Source of the DNA: Candidatus Aenigmatarchaeota archaeon
Lineage (GTDB): Archaea > Aenigmatarchaeota > Aenigmatarchaeia > QMZP01 > JAFGSV01
Length of the DNA stretch: 44,029 nt
Direction of reading: 5' to 3'
Assembly: GCA_016934325.1 (NCBI GenBank)
Contig: JAFGSV010000010.1
Coordinates: forward strand, 1 to 44,029
In this document: positions 27,492 through 36,392 of the stretch, piece after piece
How the letters are laid out: each line of letters starts with the position of its first letter
Position numbering within the stretch: the stretch's first letter is position 1
The notes under the pieces: model-generated
Told to the model about the DNA's origin: nothing
Seen by the model: only the letters and a program-made list of their open reading frames with translations
Database searches by the model: none
Translations under genes and position numbers: made by a program

Positions 27492-28557
27492 CCCCCATGG
27501 CCTTCAAGAACTTGTCGAACAGGAAATTCGTCTCGACGGGGCCCGGCCTCGCCTCCGGATGGAACTGGACCCCGAATATCGGCAGCCTCTCGTGCCGGAT
27601 GCCCTCGACCGTCCCGTCGTTCACGTTTACGAAGGTTATCTTGATGCCCTTGCCCCTGACCGAATCGGGGTTTATCGTGTAGCCGTGGTTCTGGCTCGTT
27701 ATGTAGCAGCGGTTGGAGGACGACCTGTCCATCACCGGATGGTTCTGCCCCCTGTGGCCGAACTTCATCTTGTAGGTGTCGCACCCGAGGGCCAGGCCGA
27801 GGATCTGGTTGCCGAGGCATATCCCGAACAGGGGGACCTTGTGCTCTATGAGCCCCCTGACAGATTCCACGACGTACGGCGCCTTCTTCGGGTCGCCGGG
27901 CCCGTTCGTGAGCAGGACGCCGTCGGGTTCATGGCCCATTATCTTGTCCGCGCCATAGCTTGCCGGGACCCTGATGACATGCGCGCCCCTCTCCGTCAGG
28001 GACCTGATTATGCCGAGCTTAGCCCCGCAGTCGATGACGACGACCCTCTTCCCTTTGCCGGGGTACACGACCGGCTTCTTTATGGTCACCTCGCCGACGA
28101 GGTCCCTCTCGTTCGGGTCCCCGGCGCTCTTGGCCTCATGGACCAGCTCCGGGACGTCCGGCTCGCTCTCGCTCACGGACAGCACCCCGAGCATCGTCCC
28201 TTCCATCCGCAGCCTCTTGGTCAGTTCCCGGGTGTCTATGCCTTGTATCCCCGGAACCCCGCTGCGCCTGAGCCACTCGTCCAGCCCAATTTCGAGCGTG
28301 TGATGGGACGGCTGCCGACAGGCTTCGTAAGCCGCATAGCCTTGTATCTGGGGGCCCGTCGATTCGAACTCTTCCCTGCTTATGCCATAGTTGCCGATGA
28401 GCGGATATGTCTGGCAAAGTATCTGCCCCTTGTATGAGCAGTCGGTGACGGATTGGGTGTAGCCGACCATGCCGGTGTTGAACACGACCTCTCCGGTCAC
28501 CTTGGAGGGGGCCCCGAAGCCGTTCCCCCTCCAGGCTGAACCGTCCCTGAGGACCAG
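27472..28557 (-). CDS. carA: Carbamoyl-phosphate synthase small subunit (start uncertain; see findings)
   Basis: GEVVFNTGMVGYTQSVTD; glutaminase FGICLGNQILGLA; SQNHGY; FHPEARPGP. Homology-like residues LVLRDGSAWRGNGFGAPSK precede the GTG at 28500 with no in-frame ATG/GTG/TTG. Confidence 0.9.
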   Translation of the reverse strand: MVLRDGSAWRGNGFGAPSKVTGEVVFNTGMVGYTQSVTDCSYKGQILCQTYPLIGNYGISREEFESTGPQIQGYAAYEACRQPSHHTLEIGLDEWLRRSGVPGIQGIDTRELTKRLRMEGTMLGVLSVSESEPDVPELVHEAKSAGDPNERDLVGEVTIKKPVVYPGKGKRVVVIDCGAKLGIIRSLTERGAHVIRVPASYGADKIMGHEPDGVLLTNGPGDPKKAPYVVESVRGLIEHKVPLFGICLGNQILGLALGCDTYKMKFGHRGQNHPVMDRSSSNRCYITSQNHGYTINPDSVRGKGIKITFVNVNDGTVEGIRHERLPIFGVQFHPEARPGPVETNFLFDKFLKAMGDGHAKG

Positions 28558-28761
28558 CGCGGCATGGAGAGCGTCACGGATATCATGGCTTGCTGAAGAA
28601 CCCGGATTCGCGAAATTCGCAGATTTCAGGTAAATTGAAACCCTGCACTAATATGGTAAAAAATGATATATAAAGATTTGCCGGGTTTCCCGGAAGTTGG
28701 GAAATATTTAAGAGGAAGCCAAGGCAAGAATCATAATGTAGACAATCGTGTCGGGAATGCC

Positions 28762-29052
28762 ATGGAGAAGGTCAGGGTAATACGCATCTTCGGGACCGAC
28801 TGGAAGCTGTGGGCGGTCTTCGCGGCATGCCTTGTCGTCTCCCAGATGATCAACCTCTGGGGCGCCTTCCCGAATTACGAGGGCAGGAGCGTCTTCGGGT
28901 TCCCGCTGGTCTATTACTCGTACCGGGAAGGGACGGAGCTGGTGTACTTCAACGTCATCTTCTTCCTGCTTGACCTGCTGGTGTGGTACCTTGTGGCGAA
29001 GGGCATTATGTACGGGGCCCGCCAGCTCACGAAGTACAAGATACTCAAATGA
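28762..29052 (+). CDS. Small membrane protein, unknown
   Basis: MEKVRVIRIFGTDWKLWAVFAACLVVSQ...; TATA-like atatttaag at about 28706. Confidence 0.6.
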   Translation: MEKVRVIRIFGTDWKLWAVFAACLVVSQMINLWGAFPNYEGRSVFGFPLVYYSYREGTELVYFNVIFFLLDLLVWYLVAKGIMYGARQLTKYKILK

Positions 29053-29070
29053 CGCTCTGGGGATCATGCA

Positions 29071-29403
29071 ATGTTCAAGGGGCTTCACCATTTCCACAAG
29101 AGGAAGAGGATCTACCAATACCACGAGCCTTACCCTCACCCGAACAAGCTCAAGAACGCGATGGACAAGTTGATTTACGTCGTCGGCATAGCCGGGCCGG
29201 TGATGGCGATACCCCAATTGCTCAAGATATGGGTCGAGAAAAACGTCTCCGGCGTCTCCGGGATAACGTGGTTCGCGTTCCTGATAATAGCGATATTCTG
29301 GATGATGTACGGAATCCTGCACAGGGAGAAGCCCATCATCTTGACCTACGCCGCGTGGCTGATAATGGACATTCTCATCATCACCGGCCTGATGGCACAT
29401 TGA
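29071..29403 (+). CDS. SemiSWEET/PQ-loop (MtN3-like) membrane protein
   Basis: AGPVMAIPQLLKIWVEKNVSGVSGITWFAFLIIAIFWMMYGI. Confidence 0.8.
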   Translation: MFKGLHHFHKRKRIYQYHEPYPHPNKLKNAMDKLIYVVGIAGPVMAIPQLLKIWVEKNVSGVSGITWFAFLIIAIFWMMYGILHREKPIILTYAAWLIMDILIITGLMAH

Positions 29404-29451
29404 TGGCCCGTCGATGAGATATCCCCTGATCCAGCGGCAGAATGAAACCTT

Positions 29452-30717
29452 TCACTTCCTGATCTTGCCCCTTCTCTTGACGATCTTGATCCTCTTTATC
29501 TTCTCGGGATCGTTCCTGTCCACGTCGACCACCGTGAGCGTGAAGTTATGCAGCTCTATGCCCATCCCCTTCTTCGGCTTCCCCTCGAAGCGCGCGGACA
29601 GCAGCTCCGAGATCGTCGCGGACTTCCCCTGCAGGGGTATGCCTATCTTGTCCTGCAGGTCCTTGACCAGCATGTCCCCGTTCACTATGGCGGTCTTCCT
29701 GTCCATGAAATGCACCCTGACCCTCTTCCTGTCGGACTCGTCGTATATCTCCCCGACGATCTCCTCGAGCAGGTCCTCCATCGTGACTATCCCCGTCACC
29801 CTCCTCTTCCTGTCGCGCACCACCGCCATGTGCGCGCTGTGCTCCCTCAGCTTGTCGAAGGCGTCATCCATCATGTCGTTCTCCTTCAGGGATATGACCG
29901 GTTCCATGATGTCCTTGACGAGGACGTCGAAGTTCTTGTTCTTGATGTGCGGCAGGATGCCCCTGAGGTTGACGACGCCGACAACGTTCTTGCTGGCTTT
30001 CTCGTAGACCGGCACCCTGCTGAATTTCGTCTTCAGCATGGTCCCTATCACATCCATAAGCCTGTCATTCGGCCTGACAGATACCATCCTCTTGAGCGGG
30101 GTCATGGCCTCGTCCACCTTGCTGTCCCCGAAGTCGATCACGTTCTGCATCATCTCCGACTCGTCCCTCTCGATGACCCCGGCCTCCGTTCCGAGGGACA
30201 GGGCCGCGATTATCTCCTCCTCGGTTATCTCGTCCTTCGCGGTCCTTGCCCCGCCGAGCCTGAGCACGCCCTTGCTGATGAACTCTACCAGCACTATCAC
30301 CGGATAGAGGATGTAGGAGAGTATGTATACGGGCTGCGCTATGATGAGAGACATCCTCTCCGCGTTCTGGTGGAAGAACGACTTCGGCACGATCTCCCCG
30401 AATATCAGGATAAGAAAGGTCATTATGCCGGTGGCGATTCCGATGCCGACCGAGCCGAAGGACTCCGTGAACACCATCGTGGCCAGGGCGGCTGCCCCGA
30501 TGTTGACTATGTTGTTCCCTATCAGGATGGTGACCAGCATCCTGTGCGGGTTCGCCTTGAGCTTACGCAGGGTCTTGGCCCCCCTCCTCCTGGCCTTGAC
30601 GAGCTTCCGCACCTTGATCTTGCTGAGCGAGAAGAGCGCGATCTCCGCCCCCGAGAAGAATGCCGACAGGGCGATGAGGGCCATCAGGACGAATACTTCC
30701 AGCAACACGTGAACCAA
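29452..30717 (-). CDS. CNNM/CorC-type transporter with CBS domains
   Basis: DUF21-like N-terminus (FFSGAEIALFSLSKIKVRKLV), CBS pair (VFEKASKNVVGVVNLRGIL-type, VTGIVTMEDLLEEIVGEIYDE), CorC_HlyC C-terminus. Confidence 0.92.
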   Translation of the reverse strand: MVHVLLEVFVLMALIALSAFFSGAEIALFSLSKIKVRKLVKARRRGAKTLRKLKANPHRMLVTILIGNNIVNIGAAALATMVFTESFGSVGIGIATGIMTFLILIFGEIVPKSFFHQNAERMSLIIAQPVYILSYILYPVIVLVEFISKGVLRLGGARTAKDEITEEEIIAALSLGTEAGVIERDESEMMQNVIDFGDSKVDEAMTPLKRMVSVRPNDRLMDVIGTMLKTKFSRVPVYEKASKNVVGVVNLRGILPHIKNKNFDVLVKDIMEPVISLKENDMMDDAFDKLREHSAHMAVVRDRKRRVTGIVTMEDLLEEIVGEIYDESDRKRVRVHFMDRKTAIVNGDMLVKDLQDKIGIPLQGKSATISELLSARFEGKPKKGMGIELHNFTLTVVDVDRNDPEKIKRIKIVKRRGKIRK

Positions 30718-30778
30718 CTATGAAATATTATTATATTATATATAATGTTTTCATACAGGGTTATAATATCATATTGCC

Positions 30779-30806
30779 CCTTCCCCGTCTTTAATGCCGG
30801 GGAAGG
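30779..30806 (-). terminator. Hairpin downstream of thiL
   Basis: CCTTCCCCG-tctttaatgc-CGGGGAAGG, 9-bp perfect stem, six bases beyond the thiL stop. Confidence 0.55.
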
Positions 30807-30811
30807 ACGAA

Positions 30812-31738
30812 TCAGTTGCTCTTGAAATGCTCGTAGCCCCTTTGCTCTAGCTTCTCCCTTTTGCCTTCCTTAAGCAGGTAGACGCCGCTTCCTTCCCTGA
30901 CCTCCCCGATGACGATGCCATCCGACTTCTTCGGCGTCGTGTACGCTATCTGATAATCCTCCCCGTGATGGAGCACGATGTCCCTGATGTCCAGGTCGTT
31001 CTTCATGCAGAAATCCCGCATCTTGGGATGGACGGGCAGCTTCTCCCATGAAACCTCGATTAGCTTGCCGCTCAGCCTCGCTATCTCGTTGAGCTCGAAG
31101 GCAAGCCCGTCGGATATATCGATTCCGCAATTCGCCGATTCGATGATCTTCCTGCAGAGGCCGATATCGATCTCGGGCTCAAGCTGGGCATCGATGAAAT
31201 CCGGCTCGGCTTCAATCTTCCTCTTCAGCGCGATGTAGCCGGCCGCGGAATTCCCTATCTGCCCCGTCAGGACGACGAGGTCCCCCGCCTTCGCCCCGTT
31301 CCTCGGAAGCGGCCTCATGACCTTGCCGATCATCGTGACCGAATAGACGAAGCCCCCGGACTTGTTCGTGTCGCCGCCGATGATGTGGGCCCCGTATTTC
31401 TTCAGCTCACTGTCCATCGCTTCATAGAGCTTCTCAACGAACCCCAGCGGGTAGCTCTCAGGCATCCCTATCGATATAAGCATGTATTTCGGGACGGCGC
31501 CCTTCGCGAGAAGGTCGGTCGCGTTGCTTGTGACAATCTTCTTCCCGATCTTAGCCGGGTCGTCCGTCAGGAAGTGGGTTTCTGCGTGCCCCATGTCTGT
31601 GGTCACCGCATACTTGCCCGCATCCAGCTCGAAGATCGCTGCATCGTCCTCCAGGTCCGCCAGCATCCCCGGGTCCCGCCTGACGATGCCCCGTATCTTT
31701 TCGATGATCTTCCTTTCCCCGGCCTGGGAGAGATTCAT
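30812..31738 (-). CDS. thiL: Thiamine-monophosphate kinase
   Basis: LEDDAAIFEL; TTDMGHAETHF; NATDLLAKGAVPKYMLISIGMP; GGDTNKS; DISDGLAFEL. Confidence 0.92.
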   Translation of the reverse strand: MNLSQAGERKIIEKIRGIVRRDPGMLADLEDDAAIFELDAGKYAVTTDMGHAETHFLTDDPAKIGKKIVTSNATDLLAKGAVPKYMLISIGMPESYPLGFVEKLYEAMDSELKKYGAHIIGGDTNKSGGFVYSVTMIGKVMRPLPRNGAKAGDLVVLTGQIGNSAAGYIALKRKIEAEPDFIDAQLEPEIDIGLCRKIIESANCGIDISDGLAFELNEIARLSGKLIEVSWEKLPVHPKMRDFCMKNDLDIRDIVLHHGEDYQIAYTTPKKSDGIVIGEVREGSGVYLLKEGKREKLEQRGYEHFKSN

Positions 31739-31776
31739 GAATTATAAATGCAGGCGTTAAATTAATACGTGATATC

Positions 31777-32346
31777 ATGGCGCCGAATGATTTGATGGGC
31801 AACGAAAGGGTCTCGGTCCTGCTTGGGATCGAGCGCCAGCTGGAGATGCTGAGAAGGACGGATTTCGCCAGGCTCATACCAGAGGTCGGTTCGAATCTCG
31901 CCTATGCCATCAGTGAGCCCCGCGACGCGGGCGATGTCGCAGCCGTCCCGGGCAGGATCAGGAACGCCATGGGGAGGCCGGTCTTCCTCAAGCCAATGTT
32001 CGGGGCCTCGAGCCATGTGGCCTCTATCTTACTGGAATCGATTAAACATGACCCCAGCAAGAGATGCGCCATGAACCTTAGATATTCCGATGAGATTATC
32101 GCCGCCTGCAGGTCGCTCGGGCTGAAGACTGTCTTCATCGACAGGATGCTCGAGCCTGCGGAAGTCGTGAGCGAGGAAGGGGCCAGCGTCCCCTGGGTCC
32201 TGAGAAAGGCCGTCGAGGAATGCGGCTGCGTCCCCGACGTCATCTATCACAAGGGCGCGGTCGGGAAGGAGGCCATGACGCTGGTGCTAGGAGAGAACCC
32301 CGTTCAGGTCACAGGCATAGCCCTGGAGCTGCTGAAAAGGATATGA
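31777..32346 (+). CDS. Stand-alone ThiN-like thiamine-phosphate synthase domain
   Basis: GSNLAYAISEPRDAGDVAAVPGRI...FGASSHVASILLESIKHDPSKRCAMNLRYSDEI...PDVIYHKGAVGKEAMTLVLGENP; divergent from thiL. Confidence 0.82.
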   Translation: MAPNDLMGNERVSVLLGIERQLEMLRRTDFARLIPEVGSNLAYAISEPRDAGDVAAVPGRIRNAMGRPVFLKPMFGASSHVASILLESIKHDPSKRCAMNLRYSDEIIAACRSLGLKTVFIDRMLEPAEVVSEEGASVPWVLRKAVEECGCVPDVIYHKGAVGKEAMTLVLGENPVQVTGIALELLKRI

Positions 32347-32416
32347 ACGGATCGTTTGGTTTCCCTTCATGATCCGGATGCGACTTTTTTATATCGAACC
32401 TGCTCCAATATTTTCT

Positions 32417-33133
32417 ATGGTATCGAAAGAAGCGAGAAAGGGCATCCATCTCGGGATAATCCCGGACGGGAGCAGGAGATGGTCCAGGAAGAACAACATC
32501 GCTCTGGGGGACTGGCGGAAATCCGGCCAGACGGTTGACGATATCATCACGCACGTATTCACGAAGCACCCGGAAGTGGCGGAATTTTCCATCTGGGCCA
32601 TGTCGACGGAGAACGTCGACAGGGACGACTATAGCAGGAACCTCGTGTACAGCCTGCTCGAGGGCAAGATGAAGGACCTCCTCGTGAACCCGCTGGTAGA
32701 CGAAAAGAAACTGAAGGTCAATATTGTAGGCTCCAGGCTGGGCGATGCCCCCAGAGCGGTAAGGGACCTTGCCGCCGAGCTCGTCGATAAGACCAGGAAC
32801 AATAATGGGGGAAGGACGCTCAACATATGCATTGGCTATGGCGGGAGGGCGGAGATACTGAACGCCGTGATGGAGTCGAGCAAATGGATGAGGAAGAACC
32901 CGCTCATCGCGAAGCTGCATCAAAACGTCTTCGAGAGGCACCTGATGATACCTAGGCCGCTGGACATCCTGATAAGGACGGGCGGGGAGAAGAGGCTGTC
33001 GGGATTCATGCTGTACCAGGTCGAGTACGCGGAGCTGTTCTTCACCGATACCCTGTGGCCGGACTTCAGCACAGAGGAGCTGGACTCCATACTCAAGGAG
33101 TTCAAGGAGAGGGAAAGAAGGTTCGGGAAATGA
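32417..33133 (+). CDS. uppS: cis-Prenyltransferase (UPP synthase family)
   Basis: IHLGIIPDGSRRWSRKN; FSIWAMSTENVDRD; DILIRTGGEKRLSGFMLYQVEYAELFFTDTLWPDF. Confidence 0.92.
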   Translation: MVSKEARKGIHLGIIPDGSRRWSRKNNIALGDWRKSGQTVDDIITHVFTKHPEVAEFSIWAMSTENVDRDDYSRNLVYSLLEGKMKDLLVNPLVDEKKLKVNIVGSRLGDAPRAVRDLAAELVDKTRNNNGGRTLNICIGYGGRAEILNAVMESSKWMRKNPLIAKLHQNVFERHLMIPRPLDILIRTGGEKRLSGFMLYQVEYAELFFTDTLWPDFSTEELDSILKEFKERERRFGK

Positions 33134-33176
33134 AAAGGATTAATTCGATATTTAAAATTGTTCTCCAATTATCTTC

Positions 33177-34427
33177 ATGAAGGATTCTCCCAAGGTTTTA
33201 AGTTACGATGCCAATATTCCAAAAGCTTTCTCGGATTTTGACGCAGATGAATTCGTCACAGGTGTCAGGAATTGGGCCGATTCCATCGTCGGGAAAAATG
33301 ACAGGGTTGCCCTTTCGGTCTCTGGCGGGGTTGACAGTACCTTGGTGGCTCACCTGCTTCATCCCGTGCTTGGAGATAGGCTCTGTCTGTACTTCGTCAA
33401 CGATGGGCTGAGAAGATTGATCAAAGGAAGGCAAGAGTATGCGGTCGTTCGGGACATGTTCACTGATTTCAACAATTTCGAGGTGCTCTATACTGCTGAC
33501 CAGCTGCTGCCAGCTCTCTGTTGCGTGTCAGACGGTAGAAGGAAAAGAGAAATAATGATCGATCACTATCTGAAGGTTTCCAACAAATTCATAGATTCCG
33601 TAGGTGCGAAGTACGTTGCCGACGGGACCATAAGGCCCGATATCGTGACCACCGCGAGCAAACAGCAGAGGCAGCACAATGTTGATATAGCATACAGGTG
33701 TACCAAGCTCCAGCCGGTGGCTTCCCTGTTCAAGCCCCAGGTTCGAAGGGCCTCGATGCAGGTAGGGATTCCCGCCGAGTTCGCGCACAAGATACCATGC
33801 CCCGGGCCCGCAATGCTGCTCAGGGTCGGTGGGGTATTCACTGAGAATAAGCTCGAGCTGGCGAAGTTAGCGACAGACGAGGTCGAACAGGCTGTTGATA
33901 ATCATTTCTCAGAAACGTGGGGCAAGCCCTATAAGTACAACGAAGAAACGGGAACAAGGACGCCTTTTCAGCACTTCGCTTATGCTATCGATCAGGGGAT
34001 GTTCGACGACAGACAGTTGAGCATGGGACTCAGCGGTGTGGCTGGCAAGAAAGTCAAATGCTATATAACCGACACGGATGCGATGGTAATCGATCCTGCA
34101 GTTGAGAGGCAGACGGGAGAGCTTTATAAGAAGATTGCCTGGATTGAATCAGTCGATTTGCTCGATTTCGAAGCTATGAACGCGGTACAGGGTTCTCTTG
34201 AAAAATCCGGCTATCCAAGGGCGGTATTCCAGATAGCCAGCGGTAAAAGTGGCGGATTTCCCGTCGGGATGAAGGTAGTTGAAAGCGATGACGCCATGAC
34301 TGCCAGGACGATGGGATTGCCTATTGAATATATCAGCGAAGTCGGTGGAAGGATTGCAGGATACGGGGCGGGCAGAGTCGGATATGAGATAAGCTGTAAG
34401 CCTCCGGCCACCATAGAGCTCTTCTGA
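33177..34427 (+). CDS. GMP synthase (GuaA ATP-PPase)-like protein, divergent and long
   Basis: VSGGVDSTLVAHLL; YVADGTIRPDIVTT; KIPCPGPAMLLRVGG; C-terminal YEISCKPPATIELF. Confidence 0.8.
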   Translation: MKDSPKVLSYDANIPKAFSDFDADEFVTGVRNWADSIVGKNDRVALSVSGGVDSTLVAHLLHPVLGDRLCLYFVNDGLRRLIKGRQEYAVVRDMFTDFNNFEVLYTADQLLPALCCVSDGRRKREIMIDHYLKVSNKFIDSVGAKYVADGTIRPDIVTTASKQQRQHNVDIAYRCTKLQPVASLFKPQVRRASMQVGIPAEFAHKIPCPGPAMLLRVGGVFTENKLELAKLATDEVEQAVDNHFSETWGKPYKYNEETGTRTPFQHFAYAIDQGMFDDRQLSMGLSGVAGKKVKCYITDTDAMVIDPAVERQTGELYKKIAWIESVDLLDFEAMNAVQGSLEKSGYPRAVFQIASGKSGGFPVGMKVVESDDAMTARTMGLPIEYISEVGGRIAGYGAGRVGYEISCKPPATIELF

Positions 34428-34452
34428 TTTTTTAGAATGGCGCTTACACACT

Positions 34453-35388
34453 TCAGCTTATCTCTTTCCTCTGGAACCTGTATATCCCGAGTCCCAGCAA
34501 AGCGAGGGCCAGGAAAGTCCATATCGCCAGGGAAGCGGCCGGGGTGTTGTAGCTCTTCGGCTCGAGCGCCGGGGGCAGTGCTCCTATGTCCCTGTCAAAG
34601 AGCTTGTTGATATCGGCGGCATCGTAAGTTCCGGTGAACTGGCCCATGATCCCCTGATAGATGGGTATGAGCTTGAGCCCGCCGGACTCGACGAAGAACA
34701 GGTAGGAATTGCCCAGGTGGTAGTTGACGTCCATGTAATTGATGTAATAGCCCTCGTAGGCCGACCCGAGCCATCCCCTTATCATCATGAACCCGAAGAA
34801 TATCAGTATCGTTATGCCCACCAGCGTCATAATGGTCTTAATCCTGCTCTTGAAAAGGGATGACAGCGCGGTGGCGATGGTGCCGAATATGAACGACACG
34901 AATACCGAGTACATGATGAGGGAGGGGATGAGGGAAAGCATGTTGTTGAAGACGTACACATCGAGATGCATGGTGGAGGCCATCAGGAGGCTGGACATGA
35001 GCAGGACAATCATCTGCAGCAGGATCGCGCTGACCATGAAGGCAAGGAACTTGCCTATGATTATCTCGCTCCTTGCGACGGGCTTGCTGACCAGCAGGAG
35101 AAGCGTCCCCTCGCCGTCCTCCTTGGATATGAAGTCGCCGCACGTGACGGAGGCGAGTAGCACGAGGGGTATCCCCGCCATCCACATGAAGGTCAGGATG
35201 ATGAACAGGCCGAGGACCATCTGGTTCTGCATCGCGAGGGTCATGTCGCCGAGAGCGGCCCCATCGCCTCCGGAGAACATGCCCCCAGCTACCAGAGGGA
35301 CGATCATGACGCCGATTATGAAAAGCAGGCTCCTCCTGATGCTGAAGAGGTCCTTCAGCGTCTTGAACATGATGACCTGGAATCTCAT
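34453..35388 (-). CDS. ABC-2 type transporter permease
   Basis: Multiple TM segments; 'CGDFISKEDGEGTLLLLVSKPVARSEIIIGKFLA' typical of ABC-2 permeases. Confidence 0.88.
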   Translation of the reverse strand: MRFQVIMFKTLKDLFSIRRSLLFIIGVMIVPLVAGGMFSGGDGAALGDMTLAMQNQMVLGLFIILTFMWMAGIPLVLLASVTCGDFISKEDGEGTLLLLVSKPVARSEIIIGKFLAFMVSAILLQMIVLLMSSLLMASTMHLDVYVFNNMLSLIPSLIMYSVFVSFIFGTIATALSSLFKSRIKTIMTLVGITILIFFGFMMIRGWLGSAYEGYYINYMDVNYHLGNSYLFFVESGGLKLIPIYQGIMGQFTGTYDAADINKLFDRDIGALPPALEPKSYNTPAASLAIWTFLALALLGLGIYRFQRKEIS

Positions 35389-36392
35389 TTCTTCTCACTC
35401 CTCTTCCTGGACAGGAAAGGCAGCCTGAAGCTGAACCTGCGCTTGACCCTCTCCATCTTCTGGTCGCTCTCGCCCACGAGCTTCATGAAGACCTGCTCGA
35501 GGTCCCCCGTCGCTATTCCGAAAGCCTCCAGGGCCACGTCGTTAGATGCGATGGCCTTCGCTATGTCCTTCCTGAAAACCGTCTCGTCGCCAGCGGCTAC
35601 GACGCGGATCGCCCCGCTCTCGTCGATCCATGCCTTGTGGACGAAGCTCCTCTTCTGCAGGCTCTTCAGCATCTTCGCCGAGTCCGATGTCTTGAGCAGG
35701 TACTCGTTCCCCGCCACCCTGGCTTCAAGATCCTTAACCCCGCTCTCCGTCACGATCTTGCCGTGGCTGATGATCGTCACCTCGTCCACCATCTTCTCCA
35801 GCTCCGACAGTATGTGGCTGGAAATGAAGACCGTTATCTTCTTCTCCTTGGCGAGCTCCCTGAGCTTCTTTATTATCCCTAGCCTGCCCGCCGGGTCGAG
35901 GTTCGCGGTCGGCTCGTCGAGTATGAGCAGCTCCGGCTCGTGGATCATCGCCTGTGCAAGGCTCAGCTTCTGCCTCATGCCGGCGCTGAACCCCCCCACC
36001 TTCTTGCCGGCGAATTCATCGAGCTCCAGCCAGCGAAGCATCTCGACGGCCCTTTCCCCGGCCCTGCTTCCGGATAGCCCGCTGACCTTCCCCATATAGA
36101 CGAGATAGTCCCTTGCGTTCATGTTTTCGTAGAACCGGGGATGCTCTGGGGAGAATCCGAAGACCTTCCTGGCCGTCAGTGACCCTATATTGCTGCCCTT
36201 GATGGCCCCGCCCCCCGCTGAAGGCCGCAAAGCGCCGATGAGCATCTTCATGGTGGTCGTCTTCCCGGCACCGTTGGGGCCAATGAACCCGTGTATCGTG
36301 CCCTGCTTCACCTTTATGCTTATGCCGTTGACTGCCACGAGGTCCCCGAACTTCTTCGTCAGCCCCTGCGTCTCGATCATGTATTCGCTCAT
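35385..36392 (-). CDS. ABC transporter ATP-binding protein
   Basis: GFIGPNGAGKTTTMKML; FSAGMRQKLSLAQAMIHEPELLILDEPTANLDP; start reset to ATG 36392. Confidence 0.95.
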   Translation of the reverse strand: MSEYMIETQGLTKKFGDLVAVNGISIKVKQGTIHGFIGPNGAGKTTTMKMLIGALRPSAGGGAIKGSNIGSLTARKVFGFSPEHPRFYENMNARDYLVYMGKVSGLSGSRAGERAVEMLRWLELDEFAGKKVGGFSAGMRQKLSLAQAMIHEPELLILDEPTANLDPAGRLGIIKKLRELAKEKKITVFISSHILSELEKMVDEVTIISHGKIVTESGVKDLEARVAGNEYLLKTSDSAKMLKSLQKRSFVHKAWIDESGAIRVVAAGDETVFRKDIAKAIASNDVALEAFGIATGDLEQVFMKLVGESDQKMERVKRRFSFRLPFLSRKRSEKK

